A stretch of 42,448 nt of DNA from a virus, in the IMG/VR virus record IMGVR_UViG_3300028423_000793, positions 1 to 42,448 of that record; one strand, given 5' to 3'. Of this stretch, positions 22,011-31,085 are shown in pieces. The notes beneath the pieces are model-generated. The model was not told where the DNA came from, searched no databases, and was given only the letters and a program-made list of their open reading frames with translations. The position numbers and the translations under genes were made by a program. The first letter of the stretch is position 1; every line of letters begins with the position of its first letter.

Positions 22011-22632
22011 TCTTCTCTCTCATCAGATTGTGTATGTCGTCACTATATTTTCCGTATAGGTCTTCAATCATCTTAGCTTGTTGGCTATCATTTGCTTTGG
22101 AAAAGTTTGAACGGAATTCAGTTGCACTTTTCATCGGCTCGCCCATTACATTAAATTTGAACGTTGGGACAGTTGCGACATATGCATGTGTGCTTAATGG
22201 TTTTAGATCAGCTTGGTTTTCTTTGTATGACTGCAAGTAGCTCGGACTGCCATCTTTTTTAGGCTTAAAGCTAAATCTCGGATCTTCAGCCATGTCCTTT
22301 TCACTCACGGCGAATACTAGCACTGTCTTGTTTGGATCAAAATCTTTTACGATTTCGTCTGCACGATATGGATTTTTAACCTGAACGACATTTTGTGCAG
22401 GGACGCCGGCGTGCATTAACAGTTTTTTCTTTTCGTTGAAGTTAAAAGGACTACGTGGAGGATCTACCTTGTCACTGGTCGCAACAAAAGCATCTCCAAA
22501 TTTGTCTTTGAGATACTTCCATGCTTTCATGTGTCCAATGTGAGGCGGCTGGAATCTCCCGGGGTAGATAGCAACGGTATTATACGTGCTACGGGATGAA
22601 TCTGCTTCTCTGATAATATCTTCAATTAGCAT
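22003..22632 (-). CDS. nicotinamide-nucleotide adenylyltransferase-like protein with capsid-targeting-like leader, 209 aa
   Basis: The nucleotidyltransferase signature IYPGRFQPPHIGH (22-34) with a basic SPFNFNEKKKLL (about 61-72) fits NMNAT/NadM enzymes, which make NAD from NMN and ATP. EFRSNFSKAND near residues 173-183 fits the ATP-site end (usually I-S-x-T/S-x-x-R). The first residues, MLIEDIIREADSS, form an amphipathic leader ending I-R-E before A, like the T4 capsid-targeting peptide. It may therefore be packaged and injected. Start ATG 22632 has AGGAT upstream. Confidence 0.8.
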   Translation of the reverse strand: MLIEDIIREADSSRSTYNTVAIYPGRFQPPHIGHMKAWKYLKDKFGDAFVATSDKVDPPRSPFNFNEKKKLLMHAGVPAQNVVQVKNPYRADEIVKDFDPNKTVLVFAVSEKDMAEDPRFSFKPKKDGSPSYLQSYKENQADLKPLSTHAYVATVPTFKFNVMGEPMKSATEFRSNFSKANDSQQAKMIEDLYGKYSDDIHNLMREKIV

Positions 22633-22636
22633 TGAT

Positions 22637-22954
22637 TTATCCTGATAATGCGGCGTGTAGTCTTGCCTGGAATTTTTGCAAGTTTGTAGCGAGACGACGA
22701 TCCATATTGTCCTTTGCAATATCGATAAGATTTGGCAATGCGCTTGTCAATAAGTATTCCTTGCTTTCTCGACTCAATGGTGTCTTTGCAACATTTTTAA
22801 CGAGTTCAGCACGGCGCATTTCATCTGCCAATTGTTTTTTGGCATCTGATGAATCATCATCAACTGTATCCACTTCGACAATCCATAGTTCTTCAAAAAT
22901 TCTTGCTGGAATTCTTGTGTTACGAACCTTTTCACTGATCTCTGTTAGTCTCAT
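22637..22954 (-). CDS. hypothetical virion-associated-like protein, 105 aa
   Basis: MRLTEISEKVRNTRIPARIF opens with an amphipathic I-S-E leader. The remainder is helical and charged, ending TNLQKFQARLHAALSG. ATG 22954 immediately follows the preceding stop. It belongs to the late mosaic-protein block; function unknown. Confidence 0.7.
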   Translation of the reverse strand: MRLTEISEKVRNTRIPARIFEELWIVEVDTVDDDSSDAKKQLADEMRRAELVKNVAKTPLSRESKEYLLTSALPNLIDIAKDNMDRRLATNLQKFQARLHAALSG

Positions 22955-24031
22955 TTAGCAATTCCAATCTCTACGTGCCTTGCAAATTGGTTTATCGGGT
23001 GTTTTGCGGCAATCAATATTATGATCGTCCATCTGCCCTTTGCTGCGAGCGCAATAGCTTGTGCGACGTTTTCCGCCTCCGGGTTGTGCTCGCTTTAGGT
23101 TGCTGCCGTGTTTGCGATTGTAGGCTTTGCGCTCTTTGTCGCTCATACCGCCTTCTTTTTCCTCTACTTTATTCTTAAGAACAAAGTAAACTAGTTTCCC
23201 TGCAGGTATGGTCTTATCAGATTCTCCACTGAAACGCATGGATTTTTTTAGTTTGTGAAGACGAGGGTCTCGGCTAGCATCGTCTGCACCTGAAAATGCA
23301 ATAGCTTTTTCGTAGTTCCGTCCAAATGACTTGATTTCGCCGGCATCATTCATTGCGTAAACTGTGCCCAGCATTGCTTCCCATATAGCGGGACGGTGAT
23401 TGCGAGTTGGCGGACGTTTTGATGCGTCAGGAAGTCCTGGAAGATAGTTTTCTGTTACTTTTGCTTCCTCAATATCTTGATCGTAAACCATTGCGCCATT
23501 ATCAAGCTCGTATTTTGTTCCGTGATCAGTTTTCTTTACGGCACGGATTTTACCAGTCTTGTTGCGTTTGGTTTTGATATTACGATACTTAACTTTATCG
23601 CCTGGTTTTCTTTCTTCACTGATATGACCAATCTCAGCCGGAATGTCGAGAACTGTGCCGACATCGGTTGCTCCGAAATCAATTACTTTGTTAAGAATCT
23701 TAGCAAGTGTTTTGATTTTAGCAGTGCGGAAAGTAACCTGGTCACCACGCACCTTCATATCAATACCAGGCACTGCCCAGATTGCTTTTTTAACACGCTT
23801 GATTTCATCTGGTTCGAGAGTAATTGTTCGCGTAAGCTTTGTCACACCAGGATTATATTCATCTAGCTGTTTTCCTTTTTCACTGATGTATGTGCCTTTT
23901 CTTAATTCGTCTAGTTCTGGCTCAGGCAAATCAAGTTGTTTTAGTTTTTTAATTAAATTAGTGAATGCTGTTTTTGCTTTGAGGAATTTTACATGAGCAT
24001 CATGCCCTGGGGTGTCCTGTAGCTTTAGCAT
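22955..24031 (-). CDS. mosaic late protein with cysteine-rich C-terminus, 358 aa
   Basis: Not assignable to one family. Residues 1-50 are a charged helix. Residues about 143-190 form a KOW/SH3-like segment (KPGDKVKYRNIKTKRNKTGK). A small-domain stretch follows (MLGTVYAMNDAGEIKSFGRN). The end, about 310-358, is a basic Cys-rich tail (KRRTSYCARSKGQMDDHNID, then KPICKARRDWNC), a tail I recall in other marine phage proteins. (I/L)xE punctuations such as DIEEAKVTENY occur between blocks. ATG 24031 is weakly supported; the frame is open upstream. Confidence 0.7.
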   Translation of the reverse strand: MLKLQDTPGHDAHVKFLKAKTAFTNLIKKLKQLDLPEPELDELRKGTYISEKGKQLDEYNPGVTKLTRTITLEPDEIKRVKKAIWAVPGIDMKVRGDQVTFRTAKIKTLAKILNKVIDFGATDVGTVLDIPAEIGHISEERKPGDKVKYRNIKTKRNKTGKIRAVKKTDHGTKYELDNGAMVYDQDIEEAKVTENYLPGLPDASKRPPTRNHRPAIWEAMLGTVYAMNDAGEIKSFGRNYEKAIAFSGADDASRDPRLHKLKKSMRFSGESDKTIPAGKLVYFVLKNKVEEKEGGMSDKERKAYNRKHGSNLKRAQPGGGKRRTSYCARSKGQMDDHNIDCRKTPDKPICKARRDWNC

Positions 24032-24065
24032 TCTTCTTTTGGTTGCTTCTGCTTTCTTTTTTAGA

Positions 24066-25448
24066 TCAAATGCTTTTTCGGCATTGCCGACAGTGACTTC
24101 GGCCGTTCTTCTTTTTGTGGCCTACCATTTCGTAGCCATCCCAGCAAGGATCATCCTTCATTTTTTTATTTGAAGATTCGTTAACAGGTTCGATTGCAGT
24201 ATCCGGGACCTTTCGGTCTTTTGACCACTGCGGTCTGGATAGTATCACATATCCTCTTTCGTAGTTGTGATCGACGACAGTAACAGTTAGACCGCCATAT
24301 TTTACTTTTTCACCTGATTTATATTCTCTAGGCATAGATCTTGTTGATCCTGGCTTTATTACATTCTTAGCCCAAACAATATCGTTTAATGATCCTCCTG
24401 AAGATTCATTGTGTGTTTGGTCAGGATTTAATCTGCTAGGAACCTTTTTTCCGAGTTTCTTGCGTAAACGTCTTTCCGCACGATCTGCCGATGGGACTCT
24501 AAGACCATTTGCATCATATTTTTTTCGATCAGCTTCGAAATCTTTCATTTTATTTTTCATTCGATGGCGTGTTCTTATATTGTCAATCACACCCTCATTG
24601 GTTGACTCATCTAAATAATCTTCGACGTCCAGACCGTATTTCTTTGCTAGAGCTTGCATGTCGTCGAGGATATCGTTTTCATCACGATGACCCATGCCAG
24701 CCATTGTGCCCTGGTATTCCTGTGCTAGCTTTTTGAGCTCACGTTCAGCATACAGTTTTCCACCGCGCTGATCACGTTGCTTTTTTTGATCAAGGAAATT
24801 ACGGATCACTTCATGTGGATCACGTGCTTCCTCTATCTTGTGCTTGCTGATAATAGCTTTTGCTCGCTTGAGCTTTTTAGCTTTCTCTGATTCACCGTGG
24901 TATTGTGCAGGAAACTCATCCTTGCGGTCTGCATGATTTGCTGCAATTTCTTCAGCATGAGCAATAGCGTCATCAATATCACCAGTCCAATTTGCGACTA
25001 CTTTATAATTCTCAAAACCCAATTCTTTTGCTTTTTGATCAAGATGCTTGCGTAATGCTTGAGGGTTTGATCCAGGTGTTTGAGGATAGGTTAGAACAAA
25101 GTATCTTCCATTTCCATCCGTTGCAAGATACTTTGCAACTGTATTTGACGCTTCATCAAATCTTTGTCTTGAAAATTCTTTATGGGGTGTATCTGTTCGA
25201 ATAGTTTTTCCACCGTGATCGATATACCCGACGACAGCCCAGCCACGCTCCGCGTTCTGATTAAAACCTGGAGCCCTGACATTAAGTGCTGTGTAAGTGT
25301 CCTGTTTCTTCATCACAGCAAAACGTTCATTGGGACGTTCTTCTGCCATGCCGATTGCATGTTCAAATGCTTCAGCAGGATTATCCCATTCACCGCGGCG
25401 ACGATCAAATGTTTCTCTTATCTTGCCTTTAACGTCCCTTAATTTCAT
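24066..25448 (-). CDS. mosaic late protein, 460 aa
   Basis: N-terminal segment 1-190 is an alpha/beta domain (FAVMKKQDTYTALNVRAPGF, RYFVLTYPQTPGSNPQALRK). Residues 200-330 are charged helices. The C-terminus has the DPCWDGYEMVGHKKKNGR motif that recurs in marine T4-like phage proteins. Domain boundaries carry I-E-E/A, L-D-E/S and N-E-S-type sites. The first ATG is part of TAATG with the preceding stop. Probably a virion or internal-head protein; specific role unknown. Confidence 0.72.
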   Translation of the reverse strand: MKLRDVKGKIRETFDRRRGEWDNPAEAFEHAIGMAEERPNERFAVMKKQDTYTALNVRAPGFNQNAERGWAVVGYIDHGGKTIRTDTPHKEFSRQRFDEASNTVAKYLATDGNGRYFVLTYPQTPGSNPQALRKHLDQKAKELGFENYKVVANWTGDIDDAIAHAEEIAANHADRKDEFPAQYHGESEKAKKLKRAKAIISKHKIEEARDPHEVIRNFLDQKKQRDQRGGKLYAERELKKLAQEYQGTMAGMGHRDENDILDDMQALAKKYGLDVEDYLDESTNEGVIDNIRTRHRMKNKMKDFEADRKKYDANGLRVPSADRAERRLRKKLGKKVPSRLNPDQTHNESSGGSLNDIVWAKNVIKPGSTRSMPREYKSGEKVKYGGLTVTVVDHNYERGYVILSRPQWSKDRKVPDTAIEPVNESSNKKMKDDPCWDGYEMVGHKKKNGRSHCRQCRKSI

Positions 25449-26704
25449 TATTTCTTCCTCAAGTTTTCAAACATTCTGTCGTAGATTTTTTGTGCTTCCA
25501 ATTTGGATTCATACACATGTGCTCGTTCGCCGTCAAGATCAATTCCGCTTGCTTTTGCATTTGCAACAAATTCTCTCATCCAAATTGAAACATCTGAACT
25601 ACCAATTTCATCTACCTCGCCAACGCCCTCTGCAACCCACTCAGCTGCATCAAGTAACTCCACGGTAGGAGCATAATACTGATCTTGAGATATAATACCA
25701 CGAGTTTGTGCCATGCGAAGTATATCGTGACCGTCTAGGGTTCTAACTTCTTCTTCATATTCAGTAACAGCTTCCACTGGTTCTTCAGGGCCCATTGTAT
25801 CTAAGGCACTATTTACATCACCAATATCATCCATGCCTACCGCGTCAGCCATGTCTTCAGCATCACGAATGTCACTGTATTCCAAGTAATGTTTTACGGT
25901 ATCAATATAATCTGATGCTTTTGTGATCTTTGCTTGGATCCAAGGCTCAAGATTGTCGGTATCCTGAATCATACGATGCAATTCAACTGCATACTTGGCA
26001 AGATCATATAGCTGACGTTTAGCCATGAATCCATCATCATCCATGTCATCTAGGACGCCTTCTGTGATTTTTTTCGACTTTGTTTCGTTTAATGTTGCAA
26101 CTGCATTTCCTTGGTAGTTTGGTCGACCACGAACTCTTGCCTTTGCTTCATTTTCATCACGTGCTTTAACTTTCACAGTAGTTTCACCCCTTTTGGTTTT
26201 GTAAGTAACCTTGTATGATTTTAGTTCGCTTGCTTCAGTAAGGTCACTGGCACGAACGTCGTATTCTTTAGCAGCTTTATCTGCACTGACATTCATACGC
26301 TTCATATATGCTTTTGCTTTACGGATAGCGGTTTGACGCTTTTTGTCTGCTCTCTTTGCAGCGGCACTGACAGTTGCCTTGCCTTCTTCTACCGAATCAC
26401 TAGCAACTGTTACCATGTGATCTGTTCCGTGAAACCCTTTTCCGTTTGGGGTTTTATCTACAACAAATGCTTCGCCTGTTTTCTTGTTAGTATATTTTAC
26501 AGTGCCTGATCCTGCAAAGCCACTACGAGTAATTTCATCATCATAAAGAGCATGGAATTTTTCACGATTGCGTTCATCAATATCACGCGGACCACCATCA
26601 CGATGATCACCTTTCATAGCAGCCGTGTATTGGCGTGCAAATTTTACGGCTCCTTCTTCTTCAGGAATTACAATATTTTCTTTATCAATACGAAATGTAG
26701 GCAT
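25448..26704 (-). CDS. mosaic late protein, 418 aa
   Basis: MPTFRIDKENIVIPEEEGAV opens a charged N-terminal domain. Residues about 165-205 are a small beta domain (SYKVTYKTKRGETTVKVKAR). Residues about 220-275 hold FMAKRQLYDLAKYAVELHRM and NLEPWIQAKITKASDYIDTV, a helix pair I recall in many marine phage structural proteins. Sites DLTE-A, TLNE-T, KITE-G and VYES separate the blocks. Probably packaged or capsid-associated; function unknown. Confidence 0.75.
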   Translation of the reverse strand: MPTFRIDKENIVIPEEEGAVKFARQYTAAMKGDHRDGGPRDIDERNREKFHALYDDEITRSGFAGSGTVKYTNKKTGEAFVVDKTPNGKGFHGTDHMVTVASDSVEEGKATVSAAAKRADKKRQTAIRKAKAYMKRMNVSADKAAKEYDVRASDLTEASELKSYKVTYKTKRGETTVKVKARDENEAKARVRGRPNYQGNAVATLNETKSKKITEGVLDDMDDDGFMAKRQLYDLAKYAVELHRMIQDTDNLEPWIQAKITKASDYIDTVKHYLEYSDIRDAEDMADAVGMDDIGDVNSALDTMGPEEPVEAVTEYEEEVRTLDGHDILRMAQTRGIISQDQYYAPTVELLDAAEWVAEGVGEVDEIGSSDVSIWMREFVANAKASGIDLDGERAHVYESKLEAQKIYDRMFENLRKK

Positions 26705-26867
26705 CTTTTCTTTTCTCCATGGGCGCCCGCTTGATCATTTTGGTTTTCTTTTTCTTTTTCTTGTTGTTCTTGTAGATACTAGCGGCAGGATCACCACCAC
26801 CTAGCGGCGCTGCTACACCGGCAACGGCTCCGGCAGTGGTTTCTGTTATGATATCATATATACGCAT
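26685..26867 (-). CDS. short late protein with capsid-targeting-like leader, 60 aa
   Basis: MRIYDIITETTAGAVAGVAA resembles T4 internal-protein leaders, with a likely cut after I-T-E. It continues with PLGGGDPAASIYKNNKKKKK and a lysine-rich tail able to bind DNA. It overlaps the next gene by 20 nt. Predicted small basic internal head protein; inference only. Confidence 0.65.
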   Translation of the reverse strand: MRIYDIITETTAGAVAGVAAPLGGGDPAASIYKNNKKKKKKTKMIKRAPMEKRKDAYISY

Positions 26868-26872
26868 ATCGG

Positions 26873-26880
26873 TATTTATT
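26873..26880 (-). promoter_or_regulatory. possible late promoter motif (AATAAATA)
   Basis: Minus-strand TAATAAATACC lies only 5 nt before the 26685-26867 start codon and overlaps the previous stop. If real, the transcript would be nearly leaderless for that gene and would mainly serve genes further left. Confidence 0.4.
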
Positions 26881-27106
26881 ACTCCAAGCGATTTGCATGT
26901 CTTGTCAATTCGCGGTTGACACGGCGATCCATTTTCTTTGTTGATGTTACTATTTTCTTTTTCTTCGCTCTAATTTGTTTCTCTTCTACTGGTGTAAGGT
27001 GTGTTCGATCTTCTAATCCTAAGTATGCTCTTGCATCATCAAGTGCAACGGCGTTCATTGGCCCTTCTGTTGCTGTTAGATCTTCTGCGGTTAGTCGTTT
27101 TTTCAT
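26879..27106 (-). CDS. small basic protein, 75 aa
   Basis: MKKRLTAEDLTATEGPMNAV, then DDARAYLGLEDRTHLTPVEE and a lysine/arginine-rich end. GGGAG 6 nt before ATG 27106 decides the start. It overlaps the end of the 1348-residue gene by 68 nt in another frame. LTATEG contains a candidate protease site. Possibly an internal head protein; unknown. Confidence 0.65.
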   Translation of the reverse strand: MKKRLTAEDLTATEGPMNAVALDDARAYLGLEDRTHLTPVEEKQIRAKKKKIVTSTKKMDRRVNRELTRHANRLE

Positions 27107-30100
27107 TTCGAACTCCCTTCTTTTTTCTGAGGTATTGAACAGCTTCTGTCTTGAGCTGCTCAACCTGTTCACGACGCAAATATGGACGTGAAAACCAGTG
27201 TTTAAACCAGGCATCTGAACCAGGTTGTAATTTTTTCTTGCGTTCCTGTTTCTTGCGCTGTGTTCCGGTAATAGAAATGTTTTCTCCTATTTTTGCTTTA
27301 GGAGATGCTAACAAGATTGTATAGTTATATGGAGCATTCTTTTTGTAAGCAGTTTTAAATGCCTGATTATTCATTTCCTGATCAATTTCGCCATCACGAA
27401 GCAAATAGGCTTTGTGCTTTTGAATCAATGCTTGCCAAACCATCTTACTCTTGCGTGTTTGTTCCATGTCTGCTGAAATGTTTATACCACGTTCTAACAA
27501 GGATTCATACATCGCTGTTGCATAACCTTGACGACGGTATTTGGGATTGGTCCAAGCCATTCCTGCTTTCATGGTTGGTTGTATTTTGTGATCTGTGTGC
27601 TGTAAGCGAAGGAATGCAATTAGATTTTCGAGATCACGGTCTGCAACCATAACGTATCCTTCCATGCCATATCTTACAAGATCCTTTGCTCCATAGATAG
27701 CAACATCTCCGAGATCTTTTATTTTTATTAACTCACCATCCTTAATCAATTGCAGACGTTGATCTGAACGTGCAATATTCGCTTCGTCATTTTTAAGGTC
27801 ATTGATTGTGTGGATTTCATCTAGATCTTGTTCATAAACATGCCCGCCTTGTATACAAGCTTCTTCCATCTTGTTACGAGGCTGCTTGCGACGCAATACA
27901 AATTCAGTCATACGTCCGATGTCTTCGTCTGCAAACTCATATCCCATGCTGTCTGCATATCTGCCAAGCATACGACGATAAAGCTCTGCACGACGGTTTT
28001 TGATTTTTCGAGATTCAAGCTCGCGCCCTTCACGCTTTGCTGTAAAAGTAAGAACTTCGGTGTCAGTATTCTTGTCCATGAAATCCTTTATCACATCGAT
28101 AACTGTTGATATGATTTTGAACTGATCACCACCACCAGTCCTTTTTATTTCTCCATTAGTCTTAAATCCAACCTCATAATTGGGTGATTGTGGTGATAGT
28201 CGTTCAAAGAAAACAGTAACCGTATCTCCTTGTTCAGTCTGGAATTCTGCCATCTTGGTTCTTGTTGACCCCTGGGTCCACTGCCAATTGTATTTTTCAT
28301 TGAACAATTCATTGAGCTGCGACTCGTAGATATCCTTGTATGTAGTATGTTTAAAGTCTTTGACTAGCTTGAACAGTTTTTTTACTGGAATACTGATCTG
28401 CATAATTGGAATCGTTTCGTCCAGATTGTATGCAGCAAGCCAACGATGATGTCCGTCGATAATGTAGTTGTCTTTACTAACAATCAGAGGCTTGTCTCTG
28501 GTTGTGCCACTGTCTCCTGATTTCTTTTTAATCATTTTTTCAACACCTTCGTCACTAAATTCGCTTTGAACAGGACGTAGAGATGTTGCAGGGACGCGGT
28601 AATGACGGAATTTACCTCCGTGCCCTTCTAGATACTTGATCAATTCGGGATAATGATCTTTATGAACTTGAGGCATGTCCTTGCGTTTAATTCCCAGGGT
28701 GTGTTTTGGATGCGGTTTTTTGATAGATTCTTTGACTTTCTTTTTTTCACTCACAGCCATGAGCCTGACATCTTCATACTCAGGAATGTCATCATAAGCA
28801 TCCATTTCGGCCTCGATTGCTGCCAGTTCTTTTTTCGCTGCACCTATCCAGTCTTTTACATCTGCTATTTCTTGTTGGTCAACATCATGGCCTTCTTCCT
28901 GGTCGATTTTCATGTCTTCTAACCACCCAAGATTGCTTGAAATTTTGTGTTTGAGTTTGTAATGCTCGTCTCTAAGGTTATTATATTTTGCGCGGCTTTC
29001 ACGATTGTAAACTATTACACCACTGTCAGTGATATCGTCTGGATCAACTGCATGAAATTGTGGGTCTTTTCCGCGATTTAAATCTACGGCATAAACATGT
29101 ATTCCTGGTGTTTTTGCAAGCTTCTTCCAGATTCCCATACCACCCTGTGATTGTGTATCATCACTTACAAGGTTGAATCCCTTTTTGATAAGATATTTGT
29201 ATGTTGCAAATACCAGTCCTCGTCCCTCATAGTTTTCATTTACAACTGCGATAGTTGTAATATAAGTCTTATCACCAAAGTTGTATCGAACTGGCGTAGA
29301 CATACCAATGATACCAGCAAGTTCTTGGGTTCCTGGATCATAGATTTGTGCGGTATCAAGTCCATTGAAATATGGATGGTCTTGTTTGAACCAGATTTCA
29401 AATGCTCCAATCTTGCCGATCTTTTTACCATCGAGTTTGTGTGGCTTAAGATCGATACCAAATTTATTGTCTTTGTCAGTATCAATCGTTATGATTGATT
29501 CTTGCATTTTATTATCTGGCCAAACAATTACCGGAACCTTTTTTATTCCTAATTTTTTAGCAGCATATGCTCTATGTCGTCCGTCTTCCTTGCCATCAGG
29601 ATATATTTTAAGAGGGTCAAGAGTTCCTCCATCTAGTATATGCTGTGCTAGTATGTCAATATTTTCTATGCTCTCATCATCCATTGAGAGTGGACGCACC
29701 TTTTTAAGATACTTGTCAGGATCCATCATAATCATTCGAGCGCCCTGTTCTTTGTATTGAAGATCGCCATACCAGTCGTTAGGATCAGCTATAGGATATC
29801 CACTTTCAGCAAGCCCTAAATTGGTCAACACATGGGCGTTTGTATTTTTCTTGGCCTTCTTGTGAAGTAATGGTGGTTCATTTTTGCTGTTAACTTTGTT
29901 GCCAAATTTAGCTGATTGACGGCGCGTTTCACCGGGTTTGACATCAACAGTGGTATTCTGTTTAGTAATACGACCAACTCCGGCAGCTTCTTCATTAAAA
30001 CTATTCACTTCAATCACACTTCTTAAAACATTTGTTATCAAATCTAACTGGTTCTGATTTTTCTTAATCAAATTTTTGATTTTTGATTCACTACCTTGAT

Positions 30101-31085
30101 GGTGTCGACGCTGGCGTTCGTTTTCGATTGGTCGCCATTCTTGTCTTGATTGGTGCCAAAATTCATTTTTCTTGAGTCGTTTGATTCTTTCCAGTCCATG
30201 ATCAATATTTTTCTTGATACTTTCCTTTAGATTTTCAAGCTTTGCGATTGTTTTTGGTGTAACTTCGATACGCTCTACATCATTAAGACTGATTTTTCCA
30301 GTGACACGTTCTTCGCTCTCCCAGCGAGCCTCACCACCTTTTACCCGAGTATCATCAAATCGATTTTTAACAACACTGCGGTCGGCATGTGGTTTTATCT
30401 TGTATTTGTTTTGTAACTCGTCACGATCAAATACAAATCTCACTTCCTGTCCAGACAGCCCAGCACCAGGTGCGCTGTCATAACGGCGGTTTCTTGTAAG
30501 TGATACTGTGCGACTATCTTGTCCTATATAGCCATCTTTAAATATGTTTATCAAACTATATAGATCTGTGTTGTGATAAAGATTGGACGAACCAACCCTT
30601 TCCTCAACTGGACGTCTCTTCTTTTTCTTTCTCTTGAATGTCCAATCTACAGCCATCTTCATTTCGCTTCGTGTTACATTCATATTAGCCATTTCAGCGA
30701 ATTTCTTTGCAAAACGGTCATACAATTTAACACGACTTCCTGAATTAGGCGTATCTTCTTTATCCGCGGCAAAGTAGATTTCTTGTATTGTTTCGTTGGG
30801 GTGGCGATTTTTTTGTTGCCAATTAAACCATTCTTTGATTGCGGCTGCAACTGTTGAGAAAATTTTAAATTCGTCACGTTTTCCTGTTGCAGAAAAGTCT
30901 TCACTGCCGTTTCGTTGAAAGTTAATTTCCCATGCAGTAGAATCCAAATTGGTTGGTGCGAAATTTATATGAATTACACCACCACCGTTTAGTTTGGCTT
31001 CTGCCTTCCAATCTCCATCCGGATCATTGCCTTTTTTAATCCAATGATATGAATAAGGCTTGTCAAATAATTCATTTAGTTGCAT
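27039..31085 (-). CDS. giant multidomain late protein (ART-like, 2x ParB/Srx-like, 2x GNAT-like), 1348 aa
   Basis: Residues 1-155 and 922-1068 are copies of one unknown domain (LNELFDKPYSYHW / LNELFNEKYNWQW; FKIFSTVAAAIKEWF / FKIISTVIDVIKDFM). 167-285 looks ADP-ribosyltransferase- or DarT-like (NLYHNTDLYSLINIFKDGYI, VSLTRNRRYD, VRFVFDRDEL). 445-525 (DGRHRAYAAKKLG) and 800-910 (DGHHRWLAA) are ParB/sulfiredoxin-like. 531-690 (NENYEGRGLVFATYKYLIKK) and 1090-1235 (NPKYRRQGYATAMYESLLER) are GNAT-like. The boundaries carry L-A-E-S, M-Q-E-S, V-K-E-S, I-Y-E-S and M-E-E-A, resembling prohead-protease sites. ATG 31085 overlaps the previous stop by 14 nt. Family assignments are from pattern; activity unknown. 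Confidence 0.7.
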   Translation of the reverse strand: MQLNELFDKPYSYHWIKKGNDPDGDWKAEAKLNGGGVIHINFAPTNLDSTAWEINFQRNGSEDFSATGKRDEFKIFSTVAAAIKEWFNWQQKNRHPNETIQEIYFAADKEDTPNSGSRVKLYDRFAKKFAEMANMNVTRSEMKMAVDWTFKRKKKKRRPVEERVGSSNLYHNTDLYSLINIFKDGYIGQDSRTVSLTRNRRYDSAPGAGLSGQEVRFVFDRDELQNKYKIKPHADRSVVKNRFDDTRVKGGEARWESEERVTGKISLNDVERIEVTPKTIAKLENLKESIKKNIDHGLERIKRLKKNEFWHQSRQEWRPIENERQRRHHQGSESKIKNLIKKNQNQLDLITNVLRSVIEVNSFNEEAAGVGRITKQNTTVDVKPGETRRQSAKFGNKVNSKNEPPLLHKKAKKNTNAHVLTNLGLAESGYPIADPNDWYGDLQYKEQGARMIMMDPDKYLKKVRPLSMDDESIENIDILAQHILDGGTLDPLKIYPDGKEDGRHRAYAAKKLGIKKVPVIVWPDNKMQESIITIDTDKDNKFGIDLKPHKLDGKKIGKIGAFEIWFKQDHPYFNGLDTAQIYDPGTQELAGIIGMSTPVRYNFGDKTYITTIAVVNENYEGRGLVFATYKYLIKKGFNLVSDDTQSQGGMGIWKKLAKTPGIHVYAVDLNRGKDPQFHAVDPDDITDSGVIVYNRESRAKYNNLRDEHYKLKHKISSNLGWLEDMKIDQEEGHDVDQQEIADVKDWIGAAKKELAAIEAEMDAYDDIPEYEDVRLMAVSEKKKVKESIKKPHPKHTLGIKRKDMPQVHKDHYPELIKYLEGHGGKFRHYRVPATSLRPVQSEFSDEGVEKMIKKKSGDSGTTRDKPLIVSKDNYIIDGHHRWLAAYNLDETIPIMQISIPVKKLFKLVKDFKHTTYKDIYESQLNELFNEKYNWQWTQGSTRTKMAEFQTEQGDTVTVFFERLSPQSPNYEVGFKTNGEIKRTGGGDQFKIISTVIDVIKDFMDKNTDTEVLTFTAKREGRELESRKIKNRRAELYRRMLGRYADSMGYEFADEDIGRMTEFVLRRKQPRNKMEEACIQGGHVYEQDLDEIHTINDLKNDEANIARSDQRLQLIKDGELIKIKDLGDVAIYGAKDLVRYGMEGYVMVADRDLENLIAFLRLQHTDHKIQPTMKAGMAWTNPKYRRQGYATAMYESLLERGINISADMEQTRKSKMVWQALIQKHKAYLLRDGEIDQEMNNQAFKTAYKKNAPYNYTILLASPKAKIGENISITGTQRKKQERKKKLQPGSDAWFKHWFSRPYLRREQVEQLKTEAVQYLRKKKGVRNEKTTNRRRSNSNRRANERRCT

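Noticed and set aside
24031-24130. Possible programmed frameshift joining the 24066-25448 and 22955-24031 genes
   Set aside because: The second frame is open upstream of its ATG, and the AAAAAG run looks slippery. A joining shift would have to be +1, and the first gene's natural Cys-rich end is intact, so separate genes are simpler.
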